A stretch of 64,000 bases of DNA from an uncultured Clostridia bacterium (GTDB lineage: Bacteria; Bacillota; Clostridia; Oscillospirales; Acutalibacteraceae): positions 16,182 to 80,181 of the forward strand of contig CAMVLW010000003.1 of NCBI GenBank assembly GCA_947168445.1. The letters are read 5' to 3'. This document shows positions 20,750 through 28,954 of the stretch, piece by piece. Numbering within the stretch: position 1 is the first letter of the stretch; each line of letters opens with the position of its first letter. The translations under genes were made by a program, and so were the position numbers. The notes under the pieces were generated by a model that ran no database searches, had not been told where the DNA came from, and worked only from the letters and a program-made list of their open reading frames with translations.

Positions 20750-23700
20750 CTACTCCTTTCCCACCGGTTTCTTTTTCTTTCTGGATGAATAGATAACAGA
20801 GGTGACAATGGCTGCCAGCAAAACGCCGCTGCCGATATAAAGCATAATGGTACCGTCGGAGAAGATGGAGGAGGATGTTGACGCAGCCTTTACAGACTTC
20901 CAAATGGCATACAGGATAACTTTTCCGCCCTTTTTCGAAGTAAGGTTGGTAACGGTCGCGTCCCTTTCATACATCGTGCCACTGCCGTCCGGCTGGGTGT
21001 TCCAGCCGACAAAGGTATAGTTGGTGCGTCTTAAAGTATGCGCCGGAAGCTGCTTCGGTTCGTCATAAAGGAAGGATGTGTTCACCGCCGAGCCCGAAAC
21101 ATCACTTTTTACTCTGCCGCTTGATGTAACCTTAGTACCACCGTTCTTATTAAATTCTACCGAATAATAGTTGGGCGCCAGAATTGCGTTCAGGGTAACG
21201 GAATCGTTAATAAAGGTAAAATCAAAATTCTGGATATAGTCGCCTGTCGCTTCGTTTGTTTCGGACAAATCATCATACTTGATGCCGGTATCGTCGTCGA
21301 ATGACTCAATATAATATCCCTCGGGAACCTTTAGATTAGCAGCATGTACGGTGTCGCGCGAGCTGCCTGACGCATGAAATACTTCCTTGCCGTTCACGAC
21401 AACACTCAGATGCAGCAGAAAGACGAATTTGACGTTAATCGGCTTGGTGATGGTCGGATAGACGTTGCTGCCGGACTTGAAGGTCATGTTGTAGGTGCTG
21501 TGGTGAATACTGTTATATGTGCTGCTCACTCTCCACTTGTAGCCCGAATTGTCAACCGGCTCAATGGTGTCCTCTCCGGGGAAGGAGACATTTTCCATGG
21601 TAATGTCGGAGCTTTTCACCGTCCATTTGACGCGGTACTGGTCGACTGCCGAAACGGTAACGACGCCGCTGGTGTCAATTTGTTTTGGCGTGTCAATTTC
21701 AAAATCTTCGGGATAGGGATATTTGTCGCCGCCGATGTTAATTCTTGTGTTCTTTCTTTCGTCGCCGTACACCTTATGGACAACGTGGTGGGAAGCGACG
21801 TTGACGTTGTTGATTTTAACGGTAACGTCGGCTTCGAAGTCACGCGGAATCAGATCGGTGCCAAAGGATGTGATTACGTCAACCGAGCTTGGGAAGTAGT
21901 TGGGATCACAGTCATAAGTATAGTTAATAGACTTGCCGTCTTCGTCAATAGATGTATGGAAATCATACGAGGTATGCAGCAGCGTTTCGTTGCCTATTCC
22001 CTTGTTCTCCTTGCCGTAGATATGGAAATAGGCATAGTCCCAAGCGTCCGCGTCGTCGGTCACCTTGAGATAAATTTCAACATGATAGTTGTTGCGGTCA
22101 CCTGACTTCATGGTGGTAATCAGCTTAACCTCTTTGTTTTCTTCGCGGTCAACTTTGCTTTGATTGTTATCGCAGTAGAAAACATCCGCGGGAGCGCTTT
22201 CATTATATTGACCGTAGCCCGAAGTGGCGTTATAGTTGTCGATGCCGGGAGGCGTGATGCCGATTGATGAACCGATGTAGAATTGTCCCTGAATCTGGAT
22301 AGGCTTGAATTCTCTGAACCAGAGATTGGAGGAATTGCCGTTTGTTGTGCTGTCGGTGATTCTTGTTCTGCCGCCCAAGAGAATGAGGGAGCCGGCATGG
22401 AAATGGATTCCCGCGCCGCCGCTGAAGGCGCGGCAGTTGCTAATATCTCCGGCTTGTATGGTCAGCGTTCCGCTTGTATCCATATAAATGCCGCCGCCGC
22501 AGTTGTCCGCCGTGCAGCCGTTGATGGTGCAGCGGGTCAGGCTGAGCGTTCCGTGCGAATTCAAAGCGCCGCCGTTGGTTTTGCACGTGTTATTCGTCAT
22601 GGTCACGTCGCTCAACGTGGCGGTTGTGCCGGAGTTTGCCCACAATGCGCCGCCCGCCTCGGAAGAAGTATTATTATTCATCGTTGCCTTCTTCACGGTC
22701 AGGGCGCCCTTGCGAAGATGAATGCCCGCGCCGGTTTTTCCGTCATTGTTGTTGACGTTGGTGTTATCCAATACCGTGTTGCTGCCGTCAATATACAAGC
22801 CGCCGCCCCAGCCGGAGGCCTCGTTCGCGGCAATCGTACAATCGGTCAGCGTCATATTCTTGTGGTTGGTGACGCCGCCGCCGTTAACCGCATCTTTGTT
22901 TTGGGTGATATCCGTGTTGGTGATGGTTGCGTCGCCTGATGACCAGATTCCGCCGCCGCCGCCTTTGTTGTCGAGAGTGGCGTTGCTCTTGATTTTACAG
23001 CCGGAAATTGTCAGCTTGCCTAAGTTGGCGATACCGCCGCCGTCCTTGCCTTTGTTATTGGCGATTTCACAATTATTCAGCGTAGCGGATGAATTTGCGT
23101 CTATATACAGCGCGCCGCCGTTTTCGTAGCCTATGTTATTCTTGAATCTGCAATTTGTCGCCTCGATGGTGCTGTTTTCCAGATAAACACCGCCGCCGAG
23201 TTTTCCCGTGTTATCGGTGATATTCATGCCCTTCAGAATCAGATTGCTGTTATTGAGAACACGAAAAGCGCTGCCGAGGCCAACGCTGTCGGCGCCTGTC
23301 ACCGTGGAGGTGCCTTCGTTGCCGGACCCGATAAGCGTCAGGGTGGAACCGTTGTCAATCTTGATAGCGGTGGGACCCCCTCTGAGCAGCTTTATGGAAT
23401 AGCCGTTGGTTTTAATCACATGGGCTTTTCCGTCGATGACATACAGCGTGTCTTTCAGTTCAATATTGTCCTTCAAGCTGATTTCTGTATTTCTCAGCGC
23501 TGTTCTCAGTGTTTCTTCTGTTTTGACTTCGGTTTCGGTATCTTCAAACGACTCGAAGTAGAATAAAGGGAGAATCGGAAATGTATTTGGTTCCCTTTCT
23601 ACTCTTTCCAGTGTGACCGCACGGTCAAAGACGAATGCGGTGTCGGTTTCCTGATAGAACTCACCGTCAAGATAGGCGATCATCTTTCTATAAACTTTTT

Positions 23701-23902
23701 TATCATAGAAATTAAGATTTTTTATTGACGTTCCTTCTTCAAAATAGTCGCCTATTTCAAGGTTTAAGACCTTTGCTGATGCACCCTTATAGTATTCTCT
23801 TGCAGAAACGGAGGAAATGCCGATTGAAGCCATGCTCATGCACAAAAGGAGTACAAGCAAAACTGACAAAAGGCGCTTTGCTAATGATTTTCTTTTTTTC
23901 AC
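20750..23902 (-). CDS. Membrane-anchored beta-helix protein with C-terminal InlB-like repeat
   Basis: The protein has about 1,050 residues. GTG 23902 is preferred because AAGGAAGTGAG precedes it and a basic, hydrophobic signal peptide follows (LLSVLLVLLLCMSM). Upstream in-frame starts would overlap the preceding gene. Residues about 165-560 hold many beta-helix rungs with GGGVY, GGALY, GGGIA, GGGIW, GGGLY and similar motifs. A region of Ig-like strands follows. Near residues 930-1000 there is a Listeria-Bacteroides (InlB B-type) repeat with its hallmark TFVGWNTQPDGSGTMY and ILYAIWK. A final hydrophobic helix (MLYIGSGVLLAAIVTSVIY) and an Arg/Lys tail anchor it. It resembles the 504-residue protein next to it in plan. 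It is probably an adhesive or structural surface component; ligand unknown. Confidence 0.8.
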   Translation of the reverse strand: MKKRKSLAKRLLSVLLVLLLCMSMASIGISSVSAREYYKGASAKVLNLEIGDYFEEGTSIKNLNFYDKKVYRKMIAYLDGEFYQETDTAFVFDRAVTLERVEREPNTFPILPLFYFESFEDTETEVKTEETLRTALRNTEISLKDNIELKDTLYVIDGKAHVIKTNGYSIKLLRGGPTAIKIDNGSTLTLIGSGNEGTSTVTGADSVGLGSAFRVLNNSNLILKGMNITDNTGKLGGGVYLENSTIEATNCRFKNNIGYENGGALYIDANSSATLNNCEIANNKGKDGGGIANLGKLTISGCKIKSNATLDNKGGGGGIWSSGDATITNTDITQNKDAVNGGGVTNHKNMTLTDCTIAANEASGWGGGLYIDGSNTVLDNTNVNNNDGKTGAGIHLRKGALTVKKATMNNNTSSEAGGALWANSGTTATLSDVTMTNNTCKTNGGALNSHGTLSLTRCTINGCTADNCGGGIYMDTSGTLTIQAGDISNCRAFSGGAGIHFHAGSLILLGGRTRITDSTTNGNSSNLWFREFKPIQIQGQFYIGSSIGITPPGIDNYNATSGYGQYNESAPADVFYCDNNQSKVDREENKEVKLITTMKSGDRNNYHVEIYLKVTDDADAWDYAYFHIYGKENKGIGNETLLHTSYDFHTSIDEDGKSINYTYDCDPNYFPSSVDVITSFGTDLIPRDFEADVTVKINNVNVASHHVVHKVYGDERKNTRINIGGDKYPYPEDFEIDTPKQIDTSGVVTVSAVDQYRVKWTVKSSDITMENVSFPGEDTIEPVDNSGYKWRVSSTYNSIHHSTYNMTFKSGSNVYPTITKPINVKFVFLLHLSVVVNGKEVFHASGSSRDTVHAANLKVPEGYYIESFDDDTGIKYDDLSETNEATGDYIQNFDFTFINDSVTLNAILAPNYYSVEFNKNGGTKVTSSGRVKSDVSGSAVNTSFLYDEPKQLPAHTLRRTNYTFVGWNTQPDGSGTMYERDATVTNLTSKKGGKVILYAIWKSVKAASTSSSIFSDGTIMLYIGSGVLLAAIVTSVIYSSRKKKKPVGKE

Positions 23903-23936
23903 CTTGCTCACTTCCTTTATAATCTCCTTTGCCGGA

Positions 23937-26321
23937 TTACGAAATTCCGGCGTTTTCTTTTCTTTTTCTGGCTGATACAATTAACAGCGCCATTAAACCG
24001 CCGCCGACAAGTAAGCCGATAATCGCTCCGAGCGCAATGGAACCGCCGGAGAACAGGGAGCCTGCCGCTGTTTGCTCCTTGACAGCAGCGACGTCGCGCT
24101 TAAAGTAAACATAGGTGCCGCCATAGGGGTCGTTGTAGCTGTATTTGTTTTTTTCGTCGGTAAGGTTTTGCACCGCCGTTTCACCGAACATGTGAATACC
24201 GGTGTCATAACCCTCAGGAGCGCCGCTGCCCAGCTTCATCTTCAGGGAATCCGCGAGAATCGGCGTACCGTCCTCATATTTCACGCTGTAGAGAGCAAGC
24301 CACTGCTGTCCGACATCGCCGTTGAGGTCGGCGCGGTCTTTGAGAATTTCGTGGTTTTTCTTTTCAACCGCACTTCCGCCTCCGTCGGTGCGGTTGCAGG
24401 TGACGACCTTGTAATAGGCGGTCTGGTTTTTAATCATCACCGTTTGCTTTTTGCCGTTGATGGTTTGGTCTTCGGTGATGTCAGCCTGCTCAACAATGTA
24501 TTTGGGAATCGGCGCAAAATCGACCTTGTAATACGCCATCAGTTCCGAGATAGTGGTGTAGATGGAAATACCTGCCAGCACCACCATTGCAATGGTGAAG
24601 CCCATAGCGAGATACCTGCATACCGTTGACTTGGAAGCGAACTGTTTTAACGCATCTTTATATTTGTCGCTGGTTTCGATATTCTTTACGGTTCTTTCCA
24701 GTCCCTTCAATCTCACACTTGCCGCAATGCCTCTGGGATTTTGACTCCGGAAGTCCGCTAAATTCTGTTGTGCCTGTTTCAGCTCCGCAAATATGGAGGG
24801 TTCCATTTTGGAAGCAATCACCGTACCAACTGCCGCGACGCCGGCTGCCGCCGTGCACATCCACATTGCAATGCCTAAGCCGCTGAGTTCAAAGGTGGAT
24901 TTTACTTCCTGAGCGGCAGCCTTCGCGCGCAGCGCGTCATTTGTCAGCGCAACGCCGCCCTTTTCATAAATTTCACGGTTAACATCCTGATAGATGGAAG
25001 CGGGCTGAATACCGTCTAACTTTGCGTCCTTAAAGCCGCTTTCGTCCGAAATTGCCATGACAATCATATCCTTGATGGAAATAAAGTCCAAGCCCGCCAG
25101 CTGACCGCCGGAAAGCGCGTCTACCATCGGATACAGAGCGCGGATATTTTTATCGCCGTTGAATTCCGCCACGTTCTTTTGGAAGAAATCCAACAGGTTT
25201 GTTTTGCCATAGTTGGTTGAGGCAAGGTGGTCGTGAGTAACAATATCCTCCGCCGCCATACCGCCCTGAACAACGGTTCCCTGATCCTTATACATCTTGA
25301 CGGCAGCGTCCTGAACTTCCTTATCGGTTGAGTTGTCGGTCAGGGTGACGTTTGTTTCAGCGGAAACCGGCGTTTCGGCAACTTCATCCAACGAGTCAAG
25401 CGCGTTGTCATAGTTGAGCAGTATTTCGTTAAAGGCGCTCCACTTGTCGCGGATTTTCTTGGCGTCGTCGTTATATTTTTTGTCAAGCTCTTTGTTGATG
25501 TCAGTGGGAGTGAGAGTGGGATTTTCTTTTTTGATTTCTTCGGACAGCTTTTCAAGGCTTGTGTTCTGAAAGCGGTCAAGCCATGTGTCGTCTGAGGAGT
25601 CAGAAGCCTTTGTCAGCTCGGTTTCCATCAGCTGCACCGCCTGTCCGTTGCCCTGCATTAACAGGGTGACGATGTCGCAGTGGTTTTTCTTTTCGGTGTC
25701 GGACAGCTTGTTGTAGGCTTCGTCGCCCATCTCATACTTTGTCGGGTTGACGAGCAAATCACCCAGCGGTCTGCCACCGGTGTCGTCGTCGGTCAGCTTG
25801 TTAAGCAGGGTTTTGAAGTAGCTTGCGCGCTTGTAGTTAGCGGAATCCTGCGGCTTTTTCAGGTTTGCGCGGTATTCGTTGAGCGTTGCTACAAAACGGC
25901 TGACAAACGGTTTGATTTGAGAATCCATCTGAGTCTGCATCAGCTTGTCATAGTCCTCATAGCTGTAGCCGCCGTTCATGTTCATGACCGCAAGATCGGT
26001 CACCGCGTCGCTTGCGTCGTCGGTGGTTTTGTAGCCGAGATAGACGATTTTCTGGTTGGGACCCTGTTTGAGAGGACTCTTGGCGCCCGCGTCCTTGTTA
26101 AGATCGGCATATTCGCCTTGGTCGTCGGCAAGAATGGTGTAGCCGTCTGCCAAAAGCTCCTTTGAGGCTTCGTCAGAGGTTTTGCCCATGCCAACCTTGA
26201 CCTCGCTGATATACTTCTTTCCGTTGCTCTCCGCGGCAGAAGCAATTACCTGTGCCGGAGCGAGCACCAGCATTGACACACAAAGCAATGCTGATGTAAT
26301 CACTGTCACAAATTTTTTCAT
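23937..26321 (-). CDS. YISEVKV-family membrane-anchored surface protein (paralogue 3)
   Basis: The protein has 794 residues; ATG 26321 has GGAGGT 8 bases upstream and begins a signal peptide ending near VIASAAES. Residues about 35-125 form the family's N-terminal unit (KKYISEVKVGMG, YADLNKDAGAK, IVYLGYKTTDD, AVTDLAVMNMNGGYS). A long helical domain contains NIRALYPMVDALSGGQ and GGVALTNDALRAKAAAQE. Two membrane helices (IAMWMCTAAAGVAAVGTVIA; FTIAMVVLAGISIYTTI) flank a charged helical segment. A second, degenerate unit follows (RADLNGDVGQQWLALYSVKY, GTPILADSLKMKL), then a C-terminal helix (GAIIGLLVGGGLMALLIV) and a basic tail. It has its own promoter with paired 11-bp repeats (26370-26404). The downstream beta-helix gene starts 34 bases after its stop. 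Biochemical function unknown. Confidence 0.82.
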   Translation of the reverse strand: MKKFVTVITSALLCVSMLVLAPAQVIASAAESNGKKYISEVKVGMGKTSDEASKELLADGYTILADDQGEYADLNKDAGAKSPLKQGPNQKIVYLGYKTTDDASDAVTDLAVMNMNGGYSYEDYDKLMQTQMDSQIKPFVSRFVATLNEYRANLKKPQDSANYKRASYFKTLLNKLTDDDTGGRPLGDLLVNPTKYEMGDEAYNKLSDTEKKNHCDIVTLLMQGNGQAVQLMETELTKASDSSDDTWLDRFQNTSLEKLSEEIKKENPTLTPTDINKELDKKYNDDAKKIRDKWSAFNEILLNYDNALDSLDEVAETPVSAETNVTLTDNSTDKEVQDAAVKMYKDQGTVVQGGMAAEDIVTHDHLASTNYGKTNLLDFFQKNVAEFNGDKNIRALYPMVDALSGGQLAGLDFISIKDMIVMAISDESGFKDAKLDGIQPASIYQDVNREIYEKGGVALTNDALRAKAAAQEVKSTFELSGLGIAMWMCTAAAGVAAVGTVIASKMEPSIFAELKQAQQNLADFRSQNPRGIAASVRLKGLERTVKNIETSDKYKDALKQFASKSTVCRYLAMGFTIAMVVLAGISIYTTISELMAYYKVDFAPIPKYIVEQADITEDQTINGKKQTVMIKNQTAYYKVVTCNRTDGGGSAVEKKNHEILKDRADLNGDVGQQWLALYSVKYEDGTPILADSLKMKLGSGAPEGYDTGIHMFGETAVQNLTDEKNKYSYNDPYGGTYVYFKRDVAAVKEQTAAGSLFSGGSIALGAIIGLLVGGGLMALLIVSARKRKENAGIS

Positions 26322-26369
26322 ACTATGTACCTCCGAATAAAAATATAAACAGTATTTTATTACATCATT

Positions 26370-26404
26370 ATCATAACATACGTTGGGGGACAATTAGGGG
26401 ACAA
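26370..26404 (-). promoter_or_regulatory. Promoter with paired 11-bp direct repeats (SARP-type layout)
   Basis: On the minus strand TTGTCCCCTAA (26404-26394) is followed directly by TTGTCCCCCAA (26393-26383), then 7 bases, then the -10 box TATGAT (26375-26370). There is no good -35 hexamer; the repeats occupy its place. The same arrangement occurs at 31460-31494. Tandem repeats in one-helical-turn phase just upstream of the -10 are the known layout for SARP/OmpR-like activators. Confidence 0.7.
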
Positions 26405-26439
26405 ATCGGCGTGATTTTTTCCGATTTAAAAAAATTTTT

Positions 26440-26471
26440 CGGCGGGCATACGTTTTGCCGTATGTCCGCCG
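26440..26471 (-). terminator. Terminator after paralogue 2
   Basis: CGGCGGGCATACG (26440-26452) pairs with CGTATGTCCGCCG (26459-26471) with one mismatch; on the minus strand it is followed by AAAAATTTTTTT. It lies between the stop at 26498 and the next promoter. A second, weaker inverted repeat, AAATCGG/CCGATTT (26403-26409 and 26421-26427), lies between it and the repeat-bearing promoter. Confidence 0.8.
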
Positions 26472-26497
26472 GAGGTTATTTGTGTTTTTCAGTTGTT

Positions 26498-28930
26498 TTA
26501 GGCTGCGTTTGTTTTCTTCTTTCTGCCGGCAATCCTTGTGATGATAAAGGTAATCAGGCAGCCCGCAGCCAAGCCGATGACCGCTCCGAGCACAAGAGAG
26601 CCGCCGGAGAACACAGAGCCGGCAGTTTGAGTGTCCGCGGAAACAACGTCACGCTTAAAGAAAACGTAGGTGCCCTCATTGGGGTCGTTGTAGCAGATGT
26701 CACCCTTGGTGGTGGTGAGGTTTTGCGCCGCTGTTTCACCGAACATGTGAATTCCGGTATCATAACCCTCAGGCGCGGGACCGTCGCCCAGCTTCACCTT
26801 TAAGGAATCCGCGAGAATCGGCGTGCCGTTATTGTATTTCACGCTGTAGAGCGCCAGCCACTGCTGTCCGACATCGCCGTTGAGGTCGGCGCGGTCTTTG
26901 AGAATTTCGTGGTTTTTCTTTTCAACCGCACTTCCGCCTCCGTCGGTGCGGTTGCAGGTGACGACCTTGTAATAGGCGGTCTGGTTTTTAATCATCACCG
27001 TTTGCTTTTTGCCGTTGATGGTTTGGTCTTCGGTGATGTCAGTCTTTTCAACGATGTATTTGGGAATCGGCGCGAAATCGACCTTGTAGTATTCCATCAG
27101 TTCCGTGATGGTGGTGTAGATGGAATAGCCTGCCAATATGACTCCTGCGATAGCAAAGCCGACTGAGAGATATTTGCAGATGTTTGATTTTAAAGCAAAC
27201 GCTCTTGTCGCCTTTTTATACGCTTCTTCAGAAGGTCCTAATCGTTCAATTCTTTCCAGCGCAATAGCCTGTTTGTCTTTGTATATGTCTCTGATAATTC
27301 CAAAACCAAACTCACTTTCGGGTTTTGCAAGTTCTCGATTTATATAATTGAGCGCATTTCTGGCCTCGTTTAATTTTGCAACGTCTGCTTGCAGCCGGAG
27401 CATGCTTTCACTCGGTTTAAGACTCTTAAACGCAGCTAATGACGCTATCGCCGCGGCTGTGGAAGCCGCTGTGCAGCTCCAAAGAACGATTCCTGTCGTG
27501 CTCAGCGCAAAGGCAGGTTTCGGATTCTGTGAGCTCGCCTGTGCACGTATTGCATCGCTTGTCAGCGCAACGCCGCCCTTTTCATAAATTTCGCGGTTAA
27601 CGTCTTGAAAGATTGAAACCGGCTCCACATTGCTTATTTTCGCATCATTAAAGCTGTTTTTGTCAGCGACAGCCATCATGATCATATCCTTGACGGAGAG
27701 AAAATCCAGTCCGGCAATCTGACCGCTGGAAAGCGCGTCAACAATCGGATACAAATTGCGGATATTTTTTTCGCTGGTAAATTCCGACACGTCCTTTTGG
27801 AAGAATTCCAAGAGCGTGCCCTTGCCGTATTTGGACGCTTCAAGAAAATCGTGCGCAATGATGTCCTCAGCCGCCATGCTGCCCTTGACCACGTCCGCCT
27901 GGGATACATACGCGTCGGCAACTGCTTCTTTGATTTCTTGTTCGGACGAATCATCGTTCACCTTGATTTCTTTTACTTCCGTCTCAACAGCCTCGTCCAA
28001 CTCATCGAGAGCATTATCGTAATTGAGCAGAATCTCATTGAAGGCGCTCCACTTGTCGCGGATTTTCTTGGCGGCGTCGTTATACTTTTTGTCAAGCTCC
28101 TTGTTGATGTCAGTGGGAGTGAGAGTGGGATTTTTCTCTTTAATCTCTTGTGTAAGAGCGTTTAAATCGGTTTTCAAAAATCTGTCAAGCCATGTGTCGT
28201 CTGAGGAGTCCGACGCCTTTGTCAGCTCGGTTTCCATCAGTTGTATCGACTCTCCCTTGCCCTGCATCAACAGAGTGAGAATGTCGCAGTGGTTCTTCTT
28301 CTCGGTGTCGGACAGCTTATTGTAAGCTTTATCGCCCATTTCGTATTTTGTTTGGTTCACCAGCAAATCGCCCAGCGGTCTGCCGCCGGTGTCGTCGTCA
28401 GTCAGCTTGTTAAGCAGGCTTTTGTAATAATTCGCGCGCTTGAAGTTGACGGAATCCTGCGGCTTTTGCAGATTTGCGCGGTATTCGTTGAGCGTTGCGA
28501 TAAAGCGGTCAACAAACGGCTTAATCTGGGAATTCATCTGGGTATTCATCAGATCCTCATATTCCTGATAGCTGAATCCGCCTTTCATGTTCATCACTGC
28601 AAGGTCGGTCACCGCGTCGCCTGCATCGCCGGTGGTTTTGTAGCCGAGATAGACAATCTTCTGGTTGGGACCTTGTTTGAGAGGACTCTTGGCGCCCGCG
28701 CCCTCGTTAAGATTGGCATATTCGCCTTGGTCGTTGGCAAGAATCGTGTAGCCCTCTGCCAAAAGCTCCTTTGAAGCTTCGTCTGAGGTTACACCCATGC
28801 CAACCTTCACCTCGCTGATGTATTTCTTTGCGTTGCTCTCCGCCGCGGAAGCAATCATCTGCGCGGGACCAACTGCCAGCATTGACACACAGAGCATTGC
28901 CGAGGTGATGCCGGTTAAAAGCTTTTTCAT
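26498..28930 (-). CDS. YISEVKV-family membrane-anchored surface protein (paralogue 2)
   Basis: The protein has 810 residues; ATG 28930 has GGAGA 7 bases upstream (an in-frame TTG at 28936 is too close to the site). It has the same plan as its neighbours: signal peptide; N-terminal unit (KKYISEVKVGMGVTSDEAS, IVYLGYKTTGD, AVTDLAVMNMKGG); helical ectodomain with NIRNLYPIVDALSSGQ; a pair of membrane helices around a charged helical segment of about 80 residues; a second unit (ADLNGDVGQQWLALYSVKY); and a C-terminal helix with a basic tail (GRKKK). The C-terminal coding part is almost identical in DNA to that of the gene at 28955, while the segment between the two inner membrane helices is unrelated in sequence. 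It lies 24 bases downstream of that gene in the same operon. Confidence 0.82.
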   Translation of the reverse strand: MKKLLTGITSAMLCVSMLAVGPAQMIASAAESNAKKYISEVKVGMGVTSDEASKELLAEGYTILANDQGEYANLNEGAGAKSPLKQGPNQKIVYLGYKTTGDAGDAVTDLAVMNMKGGFSYQEYEDLMNTQMNSQIKPFVDRFIATLNEYRANLQKPQDSVNFKRANYYKSLLNKLTDDDTGGRPLGDLLVNQTKYEMGDKAYNKLSDTEKKNHCDILTLLMQGKGESIQLMETELTKASDSSDDTWLDRFLKTDLNALTQEIKEKNPTLTPTDINKELDKKYNDAAKKIRDKWSAFNEILLNYDNALDELDEAVETEVKEIKVNDDSSEQEIKEAVADAYVSQADVVKGSMAAEDIIAHDFLEASKYGKGTLLEFFQKDVSEFTSEKNIRNLYPIVDALSSGQIAGLDFLSVKDMIMMAVADKNSFNDAKISNVEPVSIFQDVNREIYEKGGVALTSDAIRAQASSQNPKPAFALSTTGIVLWSCTAASTAAAIASLAAFKSLKPSESMLRLQADVAKLNEARNALNYINRELAKPESEFGFGIIRDIYKDKQAIALERIERLGPSEEAYKKATRAFALKSNICKYLSVGFAIAGVILAGYSIYTTITELMEYYKVDFAPIPKYIVEKTDITEDQTINGKKQTVMIKNQTAYYKVVTCNRTDGGGSAVEKKNHEILKDRADLNGDVGQQWLALYSVKYNNGTPILADSLKVKLGDGPAPEGYDTGIHMFGETAAQNLTTTKGDICYNDPNEGTYVFFKRDVVSADTQTAGSVFSGGSLVLGAVIGLAAGCLITFIITRIAGRKKKTNAA
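26530..26830. repeat. Near-identical 300-bp block shared with 28988-29289
   Basis: The DNA encoding the second unit's end and the C-terminal anchor of paralogue 2 (about 26530-26827) matches that of paralogue 1 (about 28988-29286) almost base for base, including third codon positions. The flanking coding sequence is far more divergent. Shorter blocks are also shared: 24331-24414 with 26881-26964 (paralogues 3 and 2), and 28741-28850 with 31241-31345 (5' ends of paralogues 2 and 1). This indicates recent duplication or ongoing gene conversion. Confidence 0.8.
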
Positions 28931-28954
28931 AACCAATTCTCCTTTTTTCCTGAC

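Noticed and set aside
20160..23300. Repetitive GGC/GCC-rich pattern suggesting a tandem DNA repeat or CRISPR-like array
   Set aside because: The periodicity comes from GGG(V/I)Y codons of beta-helix rungs; spacing and sequence vary and there are no conserved direct repeats with spacers.
14652..25000. Plus-strand frames 14652-15467, 16338-17213, 17518-18366, 21374-22105 and 22283-22939
   Set aside because: They lie opposite the surface-protein genes, lack ribosome binding sites and show no recognisable domain.
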